Source: a virus
Length of the DNA stretch: 38,867 nt
Virus record (IMG/VR): IMGVR_UViG_3300035168_000132
Location: 1 to 38,867 of that record
Direction: 5' to 3' (one strand)
How positions within the stretch are numbered: the stretch's first letter is position 1; each line of letters starts with the position of its first letter. The position numbers were made by a program, and so were the translations under genes. The notes below the pieces were generated by a model. The model was not told the origin of the DNA, ran no database searches, and was given only the letters and a program-made list of their open reading frames with translations. Positions 1-6,822 of the stretch are shown here, piece by piece.

Positions 1-218
1 TCATTCCTTGTAATCTTTGCGGCTCTCATTACAGCTTAAAACGTAAAAAGATGAAAAAACTGATTCAAGAGTTGGAAAAAGATATTCCTCATATCGGCGC
101 TTCCATCATGACATCTTTAAGCAATATAAATCCTAGCCAGCTTTTGGATCAAAAATTATGGGATTTCAAAAAAATCACTATTGAAAAGCCTTCTGAACAG
201 CCGGACGCCGTCCCATAA
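1..218 (+). CDS. ttcA: tRNA 2-thiocytidine synthetase TtcA, C-terminal part (5' truncated by window edge)
   Basis: The open frame enters from the left edge (first full codon at 3) and ends with TAA at 216-218, giving 71 visible residues. TtcA is an ATP-dependent enzyme with an Fe-S cluster that thiolates C32 of certain tRNAs in the cytoplasm. The visible part begins IPCNLCGS, carrying the C-terminal Cys-X2-Cys pair that helps bind the cluster, and later has the family-typical QKLWDFKKI stretch. It belongs to the host chromosome. Its 3' end overlaps the convergent GST-like gene by 41 bp. Identification is by recall of the family's conserved tail. Confidence 0.88.
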   Translation, partial: IPCNLCGSHYSLKRKKMKKLIQELEKDIPHIGASIMTSLSNINPSQLLDQKLWDFKKITIEKPSEQPDAVP

Positions 219-759
219 GCTCGGCCCACTGGAGAAGATAAGGAGTGGCTTCATACCACTCCGCTCTAGATTTCAAAGTTTCCGCAATCCAAGGATATGT
301 AGCGATATCCGCAATCGAATAGAAATCTCCGGCCAAGTAGGGTTTCTCAGCAAGACGCGCATCCATCATCCCTAGAAGTCTTTTTGATTCTTCCTCAAAA
401 TGCTTCAGCATCAAGGGTATAGCATTCTCTTTAGCATACTCATAATTAGCAAAAGTAGGTCCCACCACCGAAGCCTGAAACATAAGCCAAGACATCACCT
501 GGGCTTTTTCAAATTCATTGGCCCCCAGAAAGTGATGAGATTTTTCTGCTAAATAATTAAGAATGGCCTCTGATTCAAAGATTGGAATCTGTCCACTGTA
601 CTCGCCCTCCAGGTCAATGATCGCCGAGACCCCTCCATAGGGACTGATTTTCAAATAATCAGCTTCTGGAGATCGGAGCTGGTATTTCATCCCCAGCTCC
701 TCAAGAAGAATATGAACCTTAGAGCCATCTGGCGTTTCCATTTTATAAAAATCAATCAT
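178..759 (-). CDS. Glutathione S-transferase-like protein
   Basis: The gene encodes 193 residues. The N-terminal thioredoxin-fold half (about 1-80) has the GST-typical ESEAILNYLAEK segment that contacts glutathione. The C-terminal all-helical domain holds the N-capping and hydrophobic staple region near SIADIATYPWI. Overall it resembles the YghU/YfcG disulfide-oxidoreductase group, though the substrate cannot be told. It is chromosomal, convergent with ttcA and overlaps its end by 41 bp. It lies on the same strand as the prophage integrase, so read-through from int in the lysogen would run toward it. The start is ATG at 759 with GAGAAGG upstream. Confidence 0.85.
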   Translation of the reverse strand: MIDFYKMETPDGSKVHILLEELGMKYQLRSPEADYLKISPYGGVSAIIDLEGEYSGQIPIFESEAILNYLAEKSHHFLGANEFEKAQVMSWLMFQASVVGPTFANYEYAKENAIPLMLKHFEEESKRLLGMMDARLAEKPYLAGDFYSIADIATYPWIAETLKSRAEWYEATPYLLQWAELMGRRPAVQKAFQ

Positions 760-803
760 GTGGCCTTCTCACAAAGAAATCTTATGTTACAACACGAACT
801 AAG

Positions 804-971
804 TTATTTAAAACTTTTGGGCGCTTCGCTTCGGCGCTCATATTTTTTCAAATTAAAAAAGTTATCGCGACAATTCTTGGTAGGAAAAGTGCGCACGTCA
901 GCTTGGGAAATCATGGTGAAAAATACGGTTAAAACAAAACTTTGCAACATTACCAACAATAGCATTCTCAT
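804..971 (-). CDS. Small putative secreted protein (56 aa)
   Basis: This is a short frame with a hydrophobic N-terminus (MRMLLLVMLQSFVLTVFF) that ends in a plausible signal-peptidase site near SQA-D. The mature part would be only about 30 basic residues. I chose the ATG at 971 because GGGGG lies 6-7 bases upstream; a longer frame starts at 992. I do not recognise a family. It may be a remnant of a longer host gene cut short near the prophage insertion, or a genuine small exported protein. Confidence 0.4.
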   Translation of the reverse strand: MRMLLLVMLQSFVLTVFFTMISQADVRTFPTKNCRDNFFNLKKYERRSEAPKSFK

Positions 972-1065
972 GAACGACCCCCGATACGCCATTAGACATA
1001 AAATTTATGACTTTGATCGGAAGCTCATTTGAAGCTTTAGTAATTACGATAAAAATATTGTGAGT

Positions 1066-1092
1066 CTATGAATCGCTTTGACTCATTCATAG
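1066..1092. repeat. 8-bp inverted repeat in host intergenic DNA
   Basis: CTATGAAT and ATTCATAG are separated by 11 bases. There is no T-run after either arm, so it is not a standard terminator. It could be an operator-like site between the small secreted gene and attL. The remaining bases from 993 to 1189 show nothing else I can support. Confidence 0.45.
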
Positions 1093-1189
1093 TCAACTTA
1101 CTAAACGAACTTATTTTATTTTCATTAAAAAACGATTTTTTCTCTCTACACTGAAATTTCTGTAGCCCTCAGTAAAGAGAACCGAAGAA

Positions 1190-1315
1190 AATTGGTGGTC
1201 TGTACAAGACTCTTTTGAAATTTGATTTAGACGTGTAATTACGCGCATTTGCAAGAATCCGGCTATTAAATCCGGTACAAATCCGAAACAAGACAGAGCT
1301 TTTTGACTCATTCTG
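1190..1315. repeat. attL: left copy of the 126-bp attachment repeat
   Basis: Bases 1190-1315 are identical to 38742-38867. Divergence begins exactly at 1189 versus 38741, so 1190 is the left edge of shared sequence. The repeat holds a nearly palindromic stretch around GTCTGTACAAGAC (1198-1210), a reasonable core for tyrosine-recombinase exchange. The right part holds AATCCG repeats and the last 8 bp of int. It does not fold as a tRNA 3' end, so the target appears to be intergenic. The right limit of true homology is unknown because the second copy stops at the window end. Confidence 0.88.
1256..1285. promoter_or_regulatory. Tandem AATCCG repeats, candidate arm-type integrase sites
   Basis: AATCCG occurs at 1256-1261, 1269-1274 and 1280-1285, spaced 13 and 11 bases, between the core-like palindrome and int. 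The longer form ACAAATCCGAAACA (1277-1290) recurs at 38595-38608, on the other side of attP. Short direct repeats on both sides of the core are what lambda-type integrases bind with their N-terminal domain. Assignment is inferred from position and repetition. Confidence 0.5.
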
Positions 1316-2408
1316 CCCCCAATCGGGCAGCACTTTGCTCTACGGCTATTATCAAGTCTGAAGCCTTCAGTTTGCAATAAACTTTTTGATATGTCGCAAG
1401 GCTCATCCCTAAAATTGTGCAGGCAATAATTGGATTCACATTAGCACTTGCGAAGTTTCTGGCAGCGGTATGACGAAGGTCGTGGAACCTCATGCGGCCT
1501 TTTATTTTAGCGGCGGCCTTGGCAGCATCCCAACCGTCATCAATAACCTTCGGGTAAACGTGGCGCTCCGGATCAGAATGCATGGGAAATAGAAACTTTG
1601 ATTTGCTTGATGCAATTTGAGCGGCAATTTTCTCGGTCAGATCCTTGGGAAGCGGAACCTCCCGGGCCATGCCGGTCTTTGTGTCATCGGTATCAAATAC
1701 GATCACGTAATGCTTGCCCGACGAAATCACCCGCTCTTTTTCGAGTGATCCAATCTCCATTTTTCGATTGCCACAAATATGAGCAATTCGAATCATCAAG
1801 TAAGTGACGTCATCGGCCTTTTCAAGTACGGCCGTAATCTCTTTGTCGGTAATGTAGCGGCCTTTGTCTTTGTCGTGATGGGCTTGCTCATCTTTTGGGA
1901 TAATAAGTTTCGGACGCTTCCCCGGGCTTAAATGGTCTCGATCGACCATGACTTGAAAGATATTGCCCAGATATTTAAACGTATTTGAGAATTGAACCCC
2001 GGGCTTATTTCGTCGATGCCAGGTCATGAATTTTGTAACTTGATCTTGATCGACTTCCTCAGGAGTCAAATATTGCCAATAAGGTTCAATGTTATTTCGC
2101 CAAACAGTATCCATGCGCCGAAGCGTTGACTCTTTTATCGACATGGCTTTTTTTTCAGCGAGCATTATTTCATAGAAATCTTTAATGAGCGCAGAGCCTA
2201 CTTTTTTAGGTTTCTCATGCATCATTTCTTGGATTGCGGTCAAAACCTGAGACCGCGCTTTTGTGAATTCTTTGCCGAGAGGTTTCTTTTTAATGGCCAA
2301 GTGAATTCGTTTCACGGCATAGAATTCCCCGGTCTTTTCGTCGATAAAAAGATAAGGATATTCATTCCCTTTTTTGTCTTTGAACTTTTTGAGCTTTGAA
2401 TTTGCCAT
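1308..2408 (-). CDS. int: Tyrosine-recombinase phage integrase
   Basis: The gene encodes 366 residues and catalyses attP x attB integration and, with excisionase, excision. The N-terminal part looks like an arm-binding domain, followed by a helical core-binding SAM-like domain (about 75-175) and the catalytic domain from about 190. The catalytic set is visible: Arg in CGNRKMEI, HDLRHT (His-X2-Arg), and the nucleophilic Tyr in YQKVYCKL. The usual LGH box reads LGMS, so the third His/Trp position is Met. The start is ATG at 2408 after AGG, 3 bp from the upstream gene. The stop lies inside the attachment repeat, and no terminator is left behind it in the integrated state. Confidence 0.95.
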   Translation of the reverse strand: MANSKLKKFKDKKGNEYPYLFIDEKTGEFYAVKRIHLAIKKKPLGKEFTKARSQVLTAIQEMMHEKPKKVGSALIKDFYEIMLAEKKAMSIKESTLRRMDTVWRNNIEPYWQYLTPEEVDQDQVTKFMTWHRRNKPGVQFSNTFKYLGNIFQVMVDRDHLSPGKRPKLIIPKDEQAHHDKDKGRYITDKEITAVLEKADDVTYLMIRIAHICGNRKMEIGSLEKERVISSGKHYVIVFDTDDTKTGMAREVPLPKDLTEKIAAQIASSKSKFLFPMHSDPERHVYPKVIDDGWDAAKAAAKIKGRMRFHDLRHTAARNFASANVNPIIACTILGMSLATYQKVYCKLKASDLIIAVEQSAARLGAE

Positions 2409-2411
2409 AAC

Positions 2412-2594
2412 CTACGATGCTTTAATTATATGCCGGGCCTTGAATTCCTCCCATGATTTACTGTCAATCATGTAGTATCGGCCAAAGCGAGCGCATTGAA
2501 CACGTCCGGCTTTGCAATAATCTTGGATAGTCCTGGCAGTACGCCCGATTTCTTCACCCGCTGCTTTCGTTGTGATCCATTTAGTTTTTTTCAT
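2412..2594 (-). CDS. Excisionase-like / MerR-type winged-helix DNA-binding protein
   Basis: The 60-residue basic protein has the HTH_17/excisionase pattern: an N-terminal TTKAAGEEIGRTARTIQDYC helix-turn-helix followed by CARFGRYYMIDSKSWEEF, the wing and DNA-contact segment. Size and position, directly upstream of int on the same strand, fit a recombination directionality factor that would bend the attachment sites during excision. It could equally be a small transcription regulator of the same fold. Confidence 0.75.
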   Translation of the reverse strand: MKKTKWITTKAAGEEIGRTARTIQDYCKAGRVQCARFGRYYMIDSKSWEEFKARHIIKAS

Positions 2595-2736
2595 TCTTCC
2601 CTTTCATCTCTCTCAAGCTATTTCTAATTATCAAATCCTCAACCACAACTTCAAACACCCGAATTCTCGGATGATAGTAACAAACCGCCGCCGCAAGACC
2701 GATTATGAAACAGAATATATTTGCTATGATGTCCAT
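2581..2736 (-). CDS. Small membrane protein (51 aa)
   Basis: This short gene begins MDIIANIFCFIIGLAAAVCY, one transmembrane helix, followed by a charged cytoplasmic-type tail. A strong AAGGGGGT ribosome site precedes ATG at 2736, and the 3' end overlaps the excisionase-like gene by 14 bp. No family is recognised. Small single-helix proteins in early phage operons are often host-takeover or exclusion factors, but nothing here proves that. Confidence 0.6.
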   Translation of the reverse strand: MDIIANIFCFIIGLAAAVCYYHPRIRVFEVVVEDLIIRNSLREMKGKNEKN

Positions 2737-2755
2737 TCATACCCCCTTTACGTGC

Positions 2756-3037
2756 TTAGTCTTTTTCTTTGTTTAGTGCTTCAATGAGTTCGTCCGCAAG
2801 CTCCACTGCTAAATGCGCCGATATCTTTCTGTGACCTATATTGTCAGGTGTTGTCATCATGCCAGTCATAATTTGAGCTGCGAAATATTCACGCTTACTT
2901 AATCCCTTAGAAGAAATGACATACTTCATGTGAGGATTCGCTTCGTAAGTAAATTCCAAAGTACAAGGAAAGGCGGCATCTGCAAAGTCATCACCACACT
3001 GCTTAAACTCTTTCTGCTGTTCTTCGATTGTTTTCAC
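2756..3037 (-). CDS. Conserved phage protein of unknown function (93 aa)
   Basis: The C-terminal half carries the pattern SKREYFAAQIM...AVELADELIEALN, seen in many small temperate-phage early proteins whose role is not known. It starts with GTG at 3037 after GAGGAGTGAAGT. It is transcribed with xis and int. Confidence 0.7.
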   Translation of the reverse strand: MKTIEEQQKEFKQCGDDFADAAFPCTLEFTYEANPHMKYVISSKGLSKREYFAAQIMTGMMTTPDNIGHRKISAHLAVELADELIEALNKEKD

Positions 3038-3166
3038 ACTTCACTCCTCTGTAATTACAATCCCATAAAGCTCACACCCAAAAACCCGCTTGAACTAAGT
3101 CTCATCATCTTGATCGACTCACGAACCCATTCCGCAATTCAGCGGGCTTCCTGGTGCTTTAATCTC

Positions 3167-3246
3167 AAGGAATCACTCAAATTCCCAAGCTAATTATGGG
3201 TTCCATACGCGGACCACCTGCGTATCAGTGGCTTGAGTGACTCCTT
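3167..3246 (-). ncRNA. Candidate structured RNA (three-way junction) in a gene-free gap
   Basis: In the 242-bp gap 3038-3279 the arms 3167-3180 and 3233-3246 pair over 14 bp. Read as leftward RNA the single non-Watson-Crick position is a G-U pair; read rightward it would be an A-C mismatch, so the leftward strand is favoured. Inside sit two further helices: ATACGC/GCGTAT (3205-3210 with 3220-3225) and CCCA/TGGG (3184-3187 with 3197-3200). No convincing ORF with ribosome site covers the element. It lies between two leftward early genes, so it could be a small RNA, a 5' regulatory element of the 93-aa gene, or a processing site. Confidence 0.45.
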
Positions 3247-3279
3247 CAAATTCCCCCGAATTGGCATCGGGAGCACCGC

Positions 3280-3486
3280 CTATTCTTTCTCGCTAAAAGC
3301 AATATCAATCTCAACTTCACGCTTCAGCCAATCCGCTCTCGCTTTCGTAAAGCCCACAATGCCAGCCGCTAGCGAGGAAGTCTGATCATACGACTTATCT
3401 TTGTATGCCGCCTCTAACTCCGCATAGCGTGCCTCAAAATCAGTGTGGAATTTTAATACTTCGGTTTGTAGTTTAGTCATGCTCAA
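3280..3486 (-). CDS. Unknown early protein (68 aa)
   Basis: This is a mostly helical acidic protein; no motif or family is recognised. The ATG at 3486 overlaps the stop of the upstream Cys-rich gene (ATGA), so the two are probably translationally coupled. The structured gap 3038-3279 follows it. Confidence 0.6.
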   Translation of the reverse strand: MSMTKLQTEVLKFHTDFEARYAELEAAYKDKSYDQTSSLAAGIVGFTKARADWLKREVEIDIAFSEKE

Positions 3487-3668
3487 TTCCTCCGCATCTT
3501 ATAAAATTCAGGTTTCTCTTTCCCCATAATCTCATCATATTTCCGATCCACTTCCGCGCAGTCATCACACAAACGTGGCTCACTCTTTGGCCTTGGCTCT
3601 ATGGGCTTAAAGCAATCTTTGCAGATCGTGGGAGCGTCGAGTTTGCGGAAGATGGTGAATAGGGTCAT
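3483..3668 (-). CDS. Small Cys4 zinc-finger-like protein (61 aa)
   Basis: Two CxxC knuckles (CKDC near residue 16 and CDDC near residue 34) are spaced like a zinc-ribbon, followed by a charged tail. The gene overlaps the exonuclease stop by ATGA and so belongs to the recombination module. It may bind DNA or help the exonuclease, but function cannot be read from the sequence. Confidence 0.65.
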   Translation of the reverse strand: MTLFTIFRKLDAPTICKDCFKPIEPRPKSEPRLCDDCAEVDRKYDEIMGKEKPEFYKMRRN

Positions 3669-4381
3669 GCTATTTTAGGCGTCATTTCGGCAATGCGCTT
3701 CCACTGATCACCATATTCAATGCCAATTAGTTTCAACATCGAATCCATGTCATGAAGAAATGCAGGAATCAATTCATCAAACTTCTTTTGATATTCGTCA
3801 TCACGCTCAACTTTTAAAACCTTAATCGGTTGAACAATCATGCGTGGATCGTATTGAACGAAATCAGCGGTCTCAGCACCCGTCACTCGCATTTGAAACT
3901 GATATTGCCATTGGTATTCGGCTTTGATTTTGTCAGCCACAATAAATTTGATATAATTTGTAGGATTGTAAGGGCACTTGATTTCCACTAGCTTTTTCTG
4001 CCCGCTTACGAATCCGTCAATAGATGCGCCTTCCCGAAAAGTATCGTCTTTGAAAATGAAATTTACTTGCTCAATCACAGTGTCATTTGCAAACTCATAA
4101 CTTGAGCGGGCAGCATCTTCATTCAGCTTGCCCCAGTCCATATACTTTGAATTGATTTCCTCGACCATGCCAGTGGCTACTTCAGCCACCAATTGACACA
4201 TATAAGTATTGCGGGTTTCAGATCCTATTTTTGCCACCGCAGCACTCACTTCACTCGCAGTGATAACACCCAGGCGAGTTTGAAGCCACGCCATAGAGCC
4301 CTGTTCAGCACGCATAATGTCAGTGCCAAATTTATCCTGGAAAGTTTTAATTTGTGATTCAACGTCTTTAAGCGACTTCAT
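3665..4381 (-). CDS. YqaJ-type (lambda exonuclease family) recombinase nuclease
   Basis: The gene encodes 238 residues from the ATG at 4381, chosen for the CCGGAG ribosome site 8 bases upstream; the frame stays open further upstream inside recT. Family hallmarks are GSMAWLQTRLGVITASE near the N-terminus (the Arg-Leu-Gly-Ile-Thr-A-S motif), the metal-binding Asp in ASIDGFV, and the LVEIKCP Glu-X-Lys motif, followed by the Gln-rich WQYQFQMRV helix. It digests one strand of double-stranded ends 5'-3' to load the annealing protein encoded just upstream. Together they form a Red-like recombination pair. Confidence 0.92.
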   Translation of the reverse strand: MKSLKDVESQIKTFQDKFGTDIMRAEQGSMAWLQTRLGVITASEVSAAVAKIGSETRNTYMCQLVAEVATGMVEEINSKYMDWGKLNEDAARSSYEFANDTVIEQVNFIFKDDTFREGASIDGFVSGQKKLVEIKCPYNPTNYIKFIVADKIKAEYQWQYQFQMRVTGAETADFVQYDPRMIVQPIKVLKVERDDEYQKKFDELIPAFLHDMDSMLKLIGIEYGDQWKRIAEMTPKIA

Positions 4382-5327
4382 TTTTATTCTCCGGTTTTTT
4401 ATTTGCCTTTGATGAAATTTGATAAAGTTCAATTAATGCTTGTTCAATTTCAGCCATTGAAAGATCTTCCAAGGTCTTTAAATCGCGTTTATGCACGCGC
4501 TCAAGATGTCCAAGATACTTCTCCTCTGAGCGATCAATCGCAGTCAAAAGCTGCCTGATTTCTTCAAGTTTCTTTGGTGATTCATCTGGCTTTTCTGGTT
4601 CTTTGCTTTGCGGAGTGACGTCAATCATTTCAACTTCATCTTGAACCTGCATGGCCTTTTCAAACCGCCCGGCATTTGATTTAGGCCACATTTTCGAGGC
4701 CCTGCGAATAACGGTTTTTTTGATCATTTCCCCTTCGTGCGAAACCCAAGGGCAAGACTTCGTTTTTTTATCTAGAAAAGCTTTGTAGGCCTGCGTATTG
4801 TTGCGAATCGCGTAGATCTCAGCAATAGTCATTGTCTCAACCAAAAAATCACCATCAACTGTCTTAGCAATAGTATATGCACCTCTAACTCCTCCACGAT
4901 CTTGACTAAAGGGGTCACGCTCGTGAATTGGTTCTTGTCCGCGCCCGCGTAGCACAAACCTGTCGTTTTCATAAACGATTTCAGCCTGCACAAACTTCAC
5001 AGCACCCGATTCATAGGACAGGTGAGCCAGACCTCGATAATCAAAATCCAGACAAACTTTGCCGTCTCGAGGGACTAAGTAAGCGTGCTTCAAAGCTGGG
5101 TTTAAAGAGAGACCGATGCTTGCCACATTGTGAATAGCATCAATCAAAGAGTTAGGATTATTTGCCGCCGTGGATGCTAGAAAATTATTTGCCTGCAAAG
5201 CCTGAAGTGCAAAGCTTGCTTCCTGTTCAAAATTTACGGCCTTATGGGATTTTGCAAGCTCAAGAAATTTCTTGGCCTGCGCATGAATGAGTGACTTTGT
5301 TTTTTCGAAAAGAGTGATGTTGCTCAT
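4368..5327 (-). CDS. recT: RecT-family single-strand annealing protein
   Basis: The gene encodes 319 residues. Recognisable RecT/Red-beta features are the N-terminal AIHNVASIGLSLNPALKHAYLVPR segment (within about 65-90), the CLDFDYRGLAHLS strand, and KKTVIRRASKMWP near residue 205. The C-terminal 80 residues are a charged linker plus a helical tail typical of host SSB or exonuclease contact. It anneals complementary single strands during phage recombination and replication. AGGTGG precedes the ATG at 5327. It overlaps the exonuclease gene by 14 bp. Confidence 0.95.
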   Translation of the reverse strand: MSNITLFEKTKSLIHAQAKKFLELAKSHKAVNFEQEASFALQALQANNFLASTAANNPNSLIDAIHNVASIGLSLNPALKHAYLVPRDGKVCLDFDYRGLAHLSYESGAVKFVQAEIVYENDRFVLRGRGQEPIHERDPFSQDRGGVRGAYTIAKTVDGDFLVETMTIAEIYAIRNNTQAYKAFLDKKTKSCPWVSHEGEMIKKTVIRRASKMWPKSNAGRFEKAMQVQDEVEMIDVTPQSKEPEKPDESPKKLEEIRQLLTAIDRSEEKYLGHLERVHKRDLKTLEDLSMAEIEQALIELYQISSKANKKPENKNEVA

Positions 5328-5335
5328 CTTGCCAC

Positions 5336-5590
5336 CTATGTCCCGTATCTAACGGATGAAATAAAATCCTGATCTTTAACTATTAAATAAACTTCAGTCT
5401 GCAATTCCGCGAATTTAGAAACATGACGGCGCTCGAAAACCTCGAGGTCAACTTTCACCATTTCATCGACTTCGCCGGAATACACAAAAATCTCGCCAAT
5501 TTTTCCAGTGATGTCATAGTTGCATTGGATCGTTGGATTGCCGTCCTTGTCGAATTTCTCGAATGTGTAGCGGTAGTAGTTTTTATGCAT
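5336..5590 (-). CDS. Unknown early protein (84 aa)
   Basis: The protein looks beta-rich, and I see no known motif. The ATG at 5590 (MHKNYY) is preferred because AGAGGTG lies at proper distance; a longer frame from 5611 exists. It overlaps the upstream gene by 8 bp and lies 8 bp before recT, so it is expressed with the recombination genes. Confidence 0.65.
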   Translation of the reverse strand: MHKNYYRYTFEKFDKDGNPTIQCNYDITGKIGEIFVYSGEVDEMVKVDLEVFERRHVSKFAELQTEVYLIVKDQDFISSVRYGT

Positions 5591-5771
5591 AAACACCTCT
5601 GATGTGGTCAAAACGCGCGTTTAAAAGCTTGTGATAGCGAGAATAGTAGTGCTTTCTGCGCTCATGAGAGATTTTCAAGGTCTGAGCTAAGTTCAAATAG
5701 TCGTAAGCCAGATTAGCAATTCGACTTGCCCGCTCGTCAAATTTTCCGCATCCAACCATTGGGTAACTCAT
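5583..5771 (-). CDS. Unknown early protein (62 aa)
   Basis: This is a basic, Tyr- and Arg-rich helical protein. The start at 5771 is chosen over 5816 because of the strong GGAGGAGTGAGAGA leader directly before ATG. That leader resembles the ones in front of several small genes of the right-hand operon. Function is unknown. Confidence 0.6.
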   Translation of the reverse strand: MSYPMVGCGKFDERASRIANLAYDYLNLAQTLKISHERRKHYYSRYHKLLNARFDHIRGVYA

Positions 5772-5905
5772 TCTCTCACTCCTCCAGGCAAACCAATGCC
5801 TATGCAAAATTTTCAAGTTTCGCTAAATCAATTCAAAATTTCCGTAATCCATTGTAAGCGTCGTGGTTCCTACAGAAGGTCCGCGCCAACGGGCCCTCTA
5901 AGGGA

Positions 5906-6100
5906 TCAGGAGACTTTAGTTACGTCCTCTGGTTTTAGTTTTAGAATTCGGAAGAGCTTCTCTTGAGCTTCTTCTGCCAACCCTATTTTTCCACAAAGGA
6001 AGCGACTTAAAGTCGTTGGGTGCACACCTATTTGCTTTGCCAGCCATCGGTGCTTTATGCCCCTTTTATCAATTTCGTCTCTAATTCTACTCAAATTCAT
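5906..6100 (-). CDS. Cro-like HTH repressor (64 aa)
   Basis: This is a compact XRE-type helix-turn-helix protein: the RWLAKQIGVHPTTLSRFLCG segment (about 18-37) is the recognition unit, with a short dimerisation tail. It is the first gene of the leftward early operon and is divergent from the repressor at 6209, the classical arrangement for a Cro that shuts off repressor synthesis. AGAGGTAG precedes ATG at 6100. The leader is short and begins at the strong promoter at 6119-6147. The 89 bp downstream (5817-5905) hold no gene. Confidence 0.82.
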   Translation of the reverse strand: MNLSRIRDEIDKRGIKHRWLAKQIGVHPTTLSRFLCGKIGLAEEAQEKLFRILKLKPEDVTKVS

Positions 6101-6110
6101 CGCTACCTCT

Positions 6111-6174
6111 GCTAATGAGTATTAGCCATAATTCGAAATACTGTCAACAAATATTAGCCATAACACCAAATACT
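6111..6174. promoter_or_regulatory. Immunity-region operators (direct and inverted repeats)
   Basis: Two direct repeats of the form TATTAGCCATAA-N4-AAATACT occur at 6120-6142 and 6152-6174, 32 bp apart (about three helical turns). The first is also a dyad (AGTATT...AATACT). In addition, GCTAAT-gagt-ATTAGC (6111-6126) is a perfect inverted repeat overlapping the promoter -10. They sit between divergent repressor and Cro-like genes, so they are the likely binding sites for both. Confidence 0.75.
6119..6147 (-). promoter_or_regulatory. Strong sigma70 early promoter (PR-like), leftward
   Basis: Read leftward, TTGACA (6142-6147) and TAATAC (6119-6124) are separated by exactly 17 bp: a perfect -35 and a 5/6 -10. 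Both boxes lie inside the operator repeats, so repressor binding would block it. It drives the Cro-like gene and the recombination and integration genes. Confidence 0.82.
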
Positions 6175-6208
6175 CGTTTGACGCGTAGTAATGTTAGGAT
6201 AAGTAAGC

Positions 6209-6616
6209 GTGGATATTGATAAAATTGTGATTAGTAAAATTTTCAAGCTGATGGATGAGAAAAATATTTCTCAACGTCAATTAGCCAAAGATGCTAAGAT
6301 TAACTATCAGAATCTAAATCGGCTAATAAAGGGACATAGATCTATAGTTAAATCCGACATATTACCAGATTTAGCTAAAGCTCTAGGCGTGACGACAGAA
6401 TTCTTGAAGTCAGTGAATATGTCAGACAAAACGGACCTGTTTGCTACAGAAAAACCGCAAGAATCAAAAACCGAGCTACTCGGTCAGATTATGGTCAACC
6501 TCAACGCCCTTAATGAGGATCAACTTAGGTCTGTCCTTGGTTTCACTGAAACGGCCCTCAGGCCTAGTTCTGGAGTCTTGGATAATCTTGCCAATCCGGT
6601 CAAGCTCACAAAATAG
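6209..6616 (+). CDS. XRE-family phage repressor (CI-like, 135 aa)
   Basis: The N-terminal helix-turn-helix (residues about 8-60; motif SQRQLAKDAKINYQNLNRLI) is followed by a linker and a C-terminal helical region that may mediate oligomerisation. There is no LexA/CI-type Ser-Lys autoprotease domain, so induction would not be by RecA-stimulated self-cleavage of this protein. It starts with GTG at 6209. A possible promoter TTGACG (6178-6183) with TAAGTA 16 bp away would put the transcript start at or next to the GTG, giving a leaderless or near-leaderless message like lambda cI from PRM. Confidence 0.82.
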   Translation: MDIDKIVISKIFKLMDEKNISQRQLAKDAKINYQNLNRLIKGHRSIVKSDILPDLAKALGVTTEFLKSVNMSDKTDLFATEKPQESKTELLGQIMVNLNALNEDQLRSVLGFTETALRPSSGVLDNLANPVKLTK

Positions 6617-6655
6617 CTCATAGGCCAGCCTTTTGGCCCGCTCCAAGTCACTCAT
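6476..6655 (-). CDS. Possible antisense small ORF under the repressor gene (59 aa)
   Basis: A frame opposite the repressor's 3' third starts with ATG at 6655 behind ACAGGAGTGGT, a better ribosome site than most in this window. The first 30 residues are a plausible helix (MSDLERAKRLAYELFCELDR), and the rest is charged. No family is recognised. It may be chance in the shadow of the repressor, or a small antisense-overlapping gene. Confidence 0.25.
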   Translation of the reverse strand: MSDLERAKRLAYELFCELDRIGKIIQDSRTRPEGRFSETKDRPKLILIKGVEVDHNLTE

Positions 6656-6772
6656 ACCACTCCTGTAACGTACTGCATTCAATCTAGTTTTGACTTGGGC
6701 CCTGTCTATCAGATTTTGCTTATAAATCGAACACTATTTCTAAATCATATCTATTTATGTAATCATTTCACA

Positions 6773-6807
6773 CGAAATTAGCCTTCGTGTTACGAAGTTA
6801 GCTTTCG
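6773..6807. promoter_or_regulatory. Tandem palindromic operators before the second HTH gene
   Basis: Two near-palindromes of the form CGAARTTAGCYTTCG lie at 6773-6787 and 6793-6807, 20 bp apart start to start, so on the same DNA face. They end 16 bp before the ATG of the HTH gene at 6823. This arrangement fits autoregulation by that protein. Confidence 0.6.
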
Positions 6808-6822
6808 CCTCAGAATGAATGG

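Noticed and set aside
1190-1315. tRNA or tmRNA 3' end as the integration target
   Set aside because: An ACCACCA-like stretch exists near the edge, but no T-arm or acceptor stem can be folded next to it.
1111-1377. Frames across the attachment repeat at both ends (also 38483-38863)
   Set aside because: They run over int or the intergenic region, lack ribosome sites and are alike only because the att repeat is alike.
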